The translations under genes and the position numbers were made by a program. Under the pieces are notes generated by a model. It ran no database searches and was not told the origin of the DNA. It saw only the letters and a list, made by a program, of their open reading frames with translations. A stretch of 52,277 bases of DNA, taken from contig JBOGZD010000004.1 in assembly GCA_050697155.1 (NCBI GenBank), forward strand, positions 1-52,277, in the 5' to 3' direction. This document shows positions 48,727 to 52,277 of the stretch, one piece after another. Each line of letters opens with the position of its first letter. Positions within the stretch are counted from its first letter, which is position 1. The DNA comes from JBOGZD01 sp050697155. Lineage in GTDB: Bacteria; Actinomycetota; Thermoleophilia; Solirubrobacterales; 70-9.

Positions 48727-49131
48727 TCAAAGCGCTCCCCACCATGCCAGGGCCGCGGTAGCCGTGAGCACGGCGGGACCGGGGTGGCGGAACAGGGATC
48801 GAGGGGGTCGCGTGTAGGCAGCCCCGAGCCCCACCGCGAGCCCCGCGAAGCCGGTGGACGCGCCGGCGGCGAGCAGGCCGATCCCCCGGGCTGCATCGCC
48901 GTGGAGGACCGAGCCTGCCAGGAGGAGCCCGAATCCGACGGTGAGAAAGGCGATGGTCGTCATGTGCCACGTGACATGCACCATCGCCTTGGTCATCACC
49001 GGACCACCGAACGGACTGGATGGCAGCATTCCGGGCGACAGCTTTCTCACCACGAGGACCTCGCCTCCCGCTCCGTGGATGGCGGCGCCGAGGATGGAGA
49101 GGCATCCGGCGAGGATCAGCGGGACGTTCAC
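48727..49131 (-). CDS. Small integral membrane protein
   Basis: 134 aa with four hydrophobic segments (about 3-22, 50-75, 83-103 and 117-132). A His-rich region at the second helix (MVHVTWHMTT) could bind metal or haem. GTG 49131 overlaps the TetR stop (GTGA), so it is translated from the regulator's mRNA and may belong to its regulon. Family not recognised. Confidence 0.7.
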   Translation of the reverse strand: MNVPLILAGCLSILGAAIHGAGGEVLVVRKLSPGMLPSSPFGGPVMTKAMVHVTWHMTTIAFLTVGFGLLLAGSVLHGDAARGIGLLAAGASTGFAGLAVGLGAAYTRPPRSLFRHPGPAVLTATAALAWWGAL

Positions 49132-49814
49132 GCCGAGCCCTCCGCGATCCGAGCCCGCCCCTGCGCGCGCGCCACGAGGCCGGCGTAGACGACGGCCAAA
49201 GTCTCGCCGAGGAGCTCGGGGTTAACCGATCCCGGTTCGATCAGCTCGTCGACTGCGAGGCCGCCGATGACGCTCATCACGATGCGAGCGACATCCTCCG
49301 CCGTTATCGGGAGGTCGGGTGTCCCGAGGTGCCGCGCGCGCGCCTCGATCGCGCTGGCGAGGGCGCGGCGAAGCTCCGTCTGGCGCTCGGCGTAGTGGGC
49401 GCGGAGCTCGGGATCGCGAATCGCGAGGCTCCAGTACTCGCGCTCGAGCAGCACGGCATCGCGCTGCTCGCTGAGCCGCCGAGCGAACTCCCCGCTTGCT
49501 TCGACCGCCATGTCGCGTTCGGGCGGCGCCGATTCGAGCAGCGCGACCATCTCGCGCGTCGGCGCGTCGATGCGCTCCTCCAGCAGCGCCAGGAGGAGGT
49601 CCTCCTTGCCGGAGAAGTGCCAGTAGAGCGCCCCCTTTGAGTAGCCCGCCGCGGCGGCGATCTCGTCGACCCCGGCCTGCCGGTAGCCCCGGCGGGCGAA
49701 GACCCGGAGCGCCGCCGCCAGGAGCTCGTCGCGAGCCTCACGGCCCTGAGCGCGAGCGGCCCGGGTCCGCCGATCAAGGCGCACTCCAGCCGCCTTGCCC
49801 GACCTGCGATGCAT
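49128..49814 (-). CDS. TetR-family transcriptional regulator
   Basis: 228 aa. The HTH (about 26-72) reads LLAAALRVFARRGYRQAGVDEIAAAAGYSKGALYWHFSGKEDLL. The C-terminal ligand domain is helical. The start is taken at ATG 49814; in-frame GTG 49844 adds ten residues. A palindrome at 49855-49878 lies between it and the divergent GST gene, which is the usual autoregulatory arrangement. Confidence 0.92.
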   Translation of the reverse strand: MHRRSGKAAGVRLDRRTRAARAQGREARDELLAAALRVFARRGYRQAGVDEIAAAAGYSKGALYWHFSGKEDLLLALLEERIDAPTREMVALLESAPPERDMAVEASGEFARRLSEQRDAVLLEREYWSLAIRDPELRAHYAERQTELRRALASAIEARARHLGTPDLPITAEDVARIVMSVIGGLAVDELIEPGSVNPELLGETLAVVYAGLVARAQGRARIAEGSA

Positions 49815-49854
49815 GCTCGGTGTGCGCCTCGCGTTTGCGGCCACCGTGTTAGTG

Positions 49855-49878
49855 TACCGACTGACTAGTCAGTATGTA
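49855..49878. promoter_or_regulatory. TetR operator in the tetR-GST divergent region
   Basis: Perfect 14-bp palindrome ACTGACTAGTCAGT (49860-49873), flanked by TAC (49855-49857) and GTA (49876-49878), giving a 24-bp near-palindrome typical of TetR operators. It directly abuts ATG 49874, so repressor binding would block the promoter or the start of the GST gene. Confidence 0.75.
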
Positions 49879-50626
49879 TATGCTCTACGTGATTCCCGGC
49901 TCGCACGCCTGCCGCTCGGCGATTCTCATGGTCGAGCACAAGCAGGTGCCCTATCGACGCATCGACGTGGTCACCCTCCTGCATCCGCTGGCGGTCCGGC
50001 TGCACGGTTGCCGCGCGAGCGGGGAGACGCGGGTCGCCGGGGCGCGCCGCCCGCTTCCCCTCCGCCTCGGCGATCGCCTCGGGACCGTGCCGGCGCTCGC
50101 CTTCGACGGCGAGCGGGTCTCGACCAACCGCGAGATCGCCCGCTTCCTGGACGATCGCCACTCCGAGCCGTCGCTGTTCCCCGCCAACCCCGAGCATCGG
50201 CGGGCGGTCGAGGAGATCGAGCGCTGGGCGAACGACACGTTTCAGATGGCCGCCCGCCGGATCGCGGCGGCGTGGGCGGTAAGTGACCCCTCGGCGCTCG
50301 GCCGCTCAGGCGCCAACGGCCGGATGGGCTATCTCCTTTACCGCCGCCCGCTCGCGCGGCGCCTGATCATCCCGCTGATTGCCCGCTTTGCGTTCGCCGT
50401 CCACCCAGCCGCGGACCGCGAGCTCATCGCCGACCTCCCCGCGATGCTCGACCGGATCGACACCTGGATCGCCGATGGGATCCTCGGAGGAGCGCAGCTG
50501 AACGCCGCGGACTTCATGGTCGCGCCCAGCCTGGCGCTGATCCTCTACCGCCCCGACGTCCTGCCGCTGTTCGAGGGGCGCCCCTCCCTCGAGCTGGTCG
50601 ACCGGCTCCTGCCCGAGCCGGCGTAG
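49874..50626 (+). CDS. Glutathione S-transferase family protein
   Basis: 250 aa. An N-terminal thioredoxin-like domain (MLYVIPGSHACRSAILMVEHK; GTVPALAFDGERVSTNREIARFL, with the cis-Pro and the Ser of the GSH site) is followed by an all-helical C-terminal domain. High-GC Gram-positives often lack glutathione, so another thiol may be the co-substrate. ATG 49874 touches the operator; ATG 49880 gives the more usual N-terminus. Confidence 0.82.
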   Translation: MYMLYVIPGSHACRSAILMVEHKQVPYRRIDVVTLLHPLAVRLHGCRASGETRVAGARRPLPLRLGDRLGTVPALAFDGERVSTNREIARFLDDRHSEPSLFPANPEHRRAVEEIERWANDTFQMAARRIAAAWAVSDPSALGRSGANGRMGYLLYRRPLARRLIIPLIARFAFAVHPAADRELIADLPAMLDRIDTWIADGILGGAQLNAADFMVAPSLALILYRPDVLPLFEGRPSLELVDRLLPEPA

Positions 50627-50687
50627 GTAGGAGCAGCGGCAGGAGTTCGGGCGTCCGCTCGGGGCGCTCGAGTGGTGAGATCCTGAC

Positions 50688-51047
50688 CTGGTCGCGAAGC
50701 TGCTCGTCCATCTGGCGACCGGACCGGAGAACCCGACTCGTGCGGCACTCGCGTTCCTTGTCGCGAAGACCGCCGCCGAGGAGGGGCACGAGGTCGCCGT
50801 TTTTCTGGCCGGTGACGCCGTGCAGCTGGCACGTGCTGAGACGGCGGGCGCTACGCAGGGCATCGGGACCGGGAGTGTCGCTGAGCACTGGGCCGCCCTG
50901 CGCGAAGCTGGGGTTTCGATCTTTCTGTCGGGCATGTCGAGCAAGGCGCGTGGTGTCGACGCGGGTACCGCCGAGGCCGTGGAACTCGTGCCGCCGCAGA
51001 AGCTCGTCGAGCTGGCGACGGAGGCCGACTCGACGCTGACGTACTAG
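50688..51047 (+). CDS. DsrE-family protein with no canonical start codon
   Basis: 119 aa if read from CTG 50688. KLLVHLATGPENPTRAALAFLVAKTAAEEGHEVAVFLAGDAV is the first half of a DsrE/DsrF-like fold, and GTGSVAEHWAALREAGVSIFLSGMSSKARGV the second. Cys is absent, so no sulfur-relay residue is present. In-frame TGA is at 50676, and the first ATG/GTG/TTG is GTG 50820, which would cut the fold in half. Homologues would start at the position of GTC 50691. Possibly a CTG or GTC start, or a gene losing expression. Confidence 0.7.
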   Translation: MVAKLLVHLATGPENPTRAALAFLVAKTAAEEGHEVAVFLAGDAVQLARAETAGATQGIGTGSVAEHWAALREAGVSIFLSGMSSKARGVDAGTAEAVELVPPQKLVELATEADSTLTY

Positions 51048-51240
51048 GGCCGCCCGTAACGACGCTCGCGTTGCAGCAAAGACTCGTCGTCGCGACGACT
51101 CACCCAGTCGTTTCGGATCACAGGAGTAGAGCGAAGTCTCACTGCCGCTCCTCGCGCGGAGCAGGAGCCGTCGAAATTCGTCAGTCGCGAGCCTGTTCCC
51201 GACCGGGGTTGAACGGGCCGTCGGATTAGGCTTGGGGTCG

Positions 51241-52116
51241 ATGGCGCTCGTGAGGTTCTCGAGGCTCCCGCTGATGCCCCTGATCGTGGCCCGGGAGAAG
51301 CTCGCGCGGGGCGACCGCCCGCGGGAGGTCGGTGGTGAGCCGGCGATCATGGACGAGCCGCAGGGGGTAAAGGAGTACGACGAGTTCGGGACCGGTGGCG
51401 AGACCGGCGTCCATACGTTCTCCGCGCGGGCGATCAGCCGGCTGTTGCCCGAGGGCGGGACGTGCGTGGATCTCGGCTGCGGCTCCGGACGGCTGCTTTC
51501 GCGCCTCGCACGCGGCCGCCCGGACGCGACGATCATCGGGTTCGATCTCTCCGAGCCGATGCTCGAGACGGGGCGCCAGAACTTGGAGCGAGAGGGCCTC
51601 AGCGAAAGGGTGCAGTTGCGCCGCGCCGACATCACGAGCTTCGACGCCGAGCTCGGCGAGACCCCGGACGTCGTCAGCTGCAGCTTCGCCCTTCACCACA
51701 TGCCCGATGAGGAGCACACGCGTCGCTGCCTCGAGGCGATCGCCCGGGTGAGGCAGCGCTCCGGGTGCGCACTGTGGATCTTCGACTTCGCGCGGCTGCG
51801 AAATCCTGGCACCTGGCCCGCGTTTTGCACCTTGGTGAACTGGCCCGGGCCCGTGGTCCACAGCGACGCGATCGAGAGCGAGAAGGCCGCGTTCAGCGAG
51901 GAGGAGATGGTCCGCCTGCTCGAAGAGGCTGGCCTCGCGGACCTAAATCACGCCCGCTCGCGCCCGCTGGGCGAGCAGCAGGTTCACTGGGCGCCGGGGC
52001 GAGACCGGCCATACCCGAACACCGGGCTCTGGCGCGATGTTCCCGTGCCTCCCGGCGCGCGAACTTTGGTCCTCCTGGCCCTGGCCTCTTTTCCACGCTC
52101 GCTGAGCTCCGTGTAG
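51241..52116 (+). CDS. Class I SAM-dependent methyltransferase
   Basis: 291 aa. A 65-residue N-terminal extension precedes motif I CVDLGCGSGRLLSRLA; GFDLSEPMLE, ADITSFDAELGETPDVV and SCSFALHHMPDEEHTRRCL follow. The C-terminus (about 200-291) has HSDAIESEKAAFSEEEMVRLLEEAGL. Class is clear, substrate not. ATG 51241 is used; TTG 51232 is three codons upstream. The 193-bp gap before it holds only a 14-bp palindrome (51086-51099). Confidence 0.83.
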   Translation: MALVRFSRLPLMPLIVAREKLARGDRPREVGGEPAIMDEPQGVKEYDEFGTGGETGVHTFSARAISRLLPEGGTCVDLGCGSGRLLSRLARGRPDATIIGFDLSEPMLETGRQNLEREGLSERVQLRRADITSFDAELGETPDVVSCSFALHHMPDEEHTRRCLEAIARVRQRSGCALWIFDFARLRNPGTWPAFCTLVNWPGPVVHSDAIESEKAAFSEEEMVRLLEEAGLADLNHARSRPLGEQQVHWAPGRDRPYPNTGLWRDVPVPPGARTLVLLALASFPRSLSSV

Positions 52117-52141
52117 GCGCGGCACGGACCCGGCGGCAGCC

Positions 52142-52174
52142 GCTTCTCGGGGCATGAAAATGCGCCCCGGAAGC
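52142..52174 (+). terminator. Hairpin after the final methyltransferase
   Basis: GCTTC...GAAGC closes an inner GGGGCAT-GAAA-ATGC stem with one bulged G; a stable GAAA tetraloop. It is 25 bp after the stop. A second hairpin CGGTC-GGCT-GACCG follows at 52196-52209. The remaining sequence to the window edge shows no supported gene. Confidence 0.5.
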
Positions 52175-52277
52175 TGACGTCCGATCTCAGACCTACGGTC
52201 GGCTGACCGGAACAGGGGCTTCCTGGAGAACGCAGGTTGGACAGGCCGTTTTATGCGCGATGGGCTTCGAGCCCGGC

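Noticed and set aside
52240..52277. tRNA-like T-arm (GGGCTTCGAGCCC)
   Set aside because: The base before TTC is C instead of the invariant G53, and no anticodon or D arm is found upstream.

Overview
The window is 52 kb of very GC-rich chromosome with third codon positions almost entirely G or C, dense short-gap operons, frequent GTGA/ATGA stop-start overlaps, and many GTG and TTG starts. Gene order (pnp tail, M16 peptidase, dapB, dapA, rnj, ftsK, rodZ-like, cinA, recA-recX, rny, miaB-miaA, dapF, hflX, dut) is that of a Gram-positive high-GC lineage. RNase J with RNase Y, murT/gatD, two wax-ester-synthase-type acyltransferases, a SigB-type sigma factor and a hydrolase-adenylate cyclase fusion suggest a deep actinobacterium of the Thermoleophilia/Solirubrobacterales type. 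That placement is inference. I see no rRNA, tRNA, CRISPR array, IS element or prophage.

Layout. 1-7.6 kb (+): end of pnp, M16 protease, dapB, an amidase, dapA, RNase J and a secreted-type metalloprotease. 7.6-9.9 kb (-): an OmpR-type two-component pair, followed by a strongly structured intergenic stretch that looks like a small RNA gene. 10-15 kb (+): ftsK, rodZ-like, cinA, DUF1992. 15-16 kb (-): small proteins and a deleted VOC pseudogene. 16-25 kb (+): thpR, recA, recX, rny, a membrane cytochrome c, miaB, miaA, dapF-like and an LL-DAP aminotransferase. 25-30 kb: a drug/metabolite-type transporter with paired operators, a sugar-epimerase-like SDR, a secreted GH114-like protein, hflX and dut. 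30-33.7 kb (-): lipid kinase, murT, a methyltransferase, gatD. 33.7-38 kb: hydrolase-cyclase fusion, methyltransferase, cyclophilin lipoprotein, peroxiredoxin, hydrolase, PRC-barrel-like protein. 38-41 kb: a two-domain anti-sigma kinase facing a SigB-type sigma factor that is co-transcribed with a wax ester synthase. 41-49 kb: secreted protein, flavin monooxygenase, YqgE, thioredoxin, CcdA, RlpA-like protein and a second wax ester synthase. 49-52 kb: TetR/GST divergent pair, DsrE-like protein, methyltransferase.

How the genes work together. dapA, dapB, an LL-DAP aminotransferase and a dapF homologue give the short aminotransferase route to diaminopimelate, but the dapF homologue has serine at both catalytic cysteine positions. 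MurT/GatD would amidate lipid II built from that precursor. RNase J and a RNase Y without a membrane anchor supply mRNA decay. The sigma/anti-sigma pair is convergent rather than co-transcribed, and the two acyltransferase genes share an identical 12-bp palindromic element upstream.

The best leads for something undescribed are the putative small RNA at about 7.6-7.75 kb, the Ser/Ser DapF, the methyltransferase embedded between murT and gatD, the shared GAACGTGTGTTC element, and three genes whose homology-supported N-termini lack ATG, GTG or TTG.
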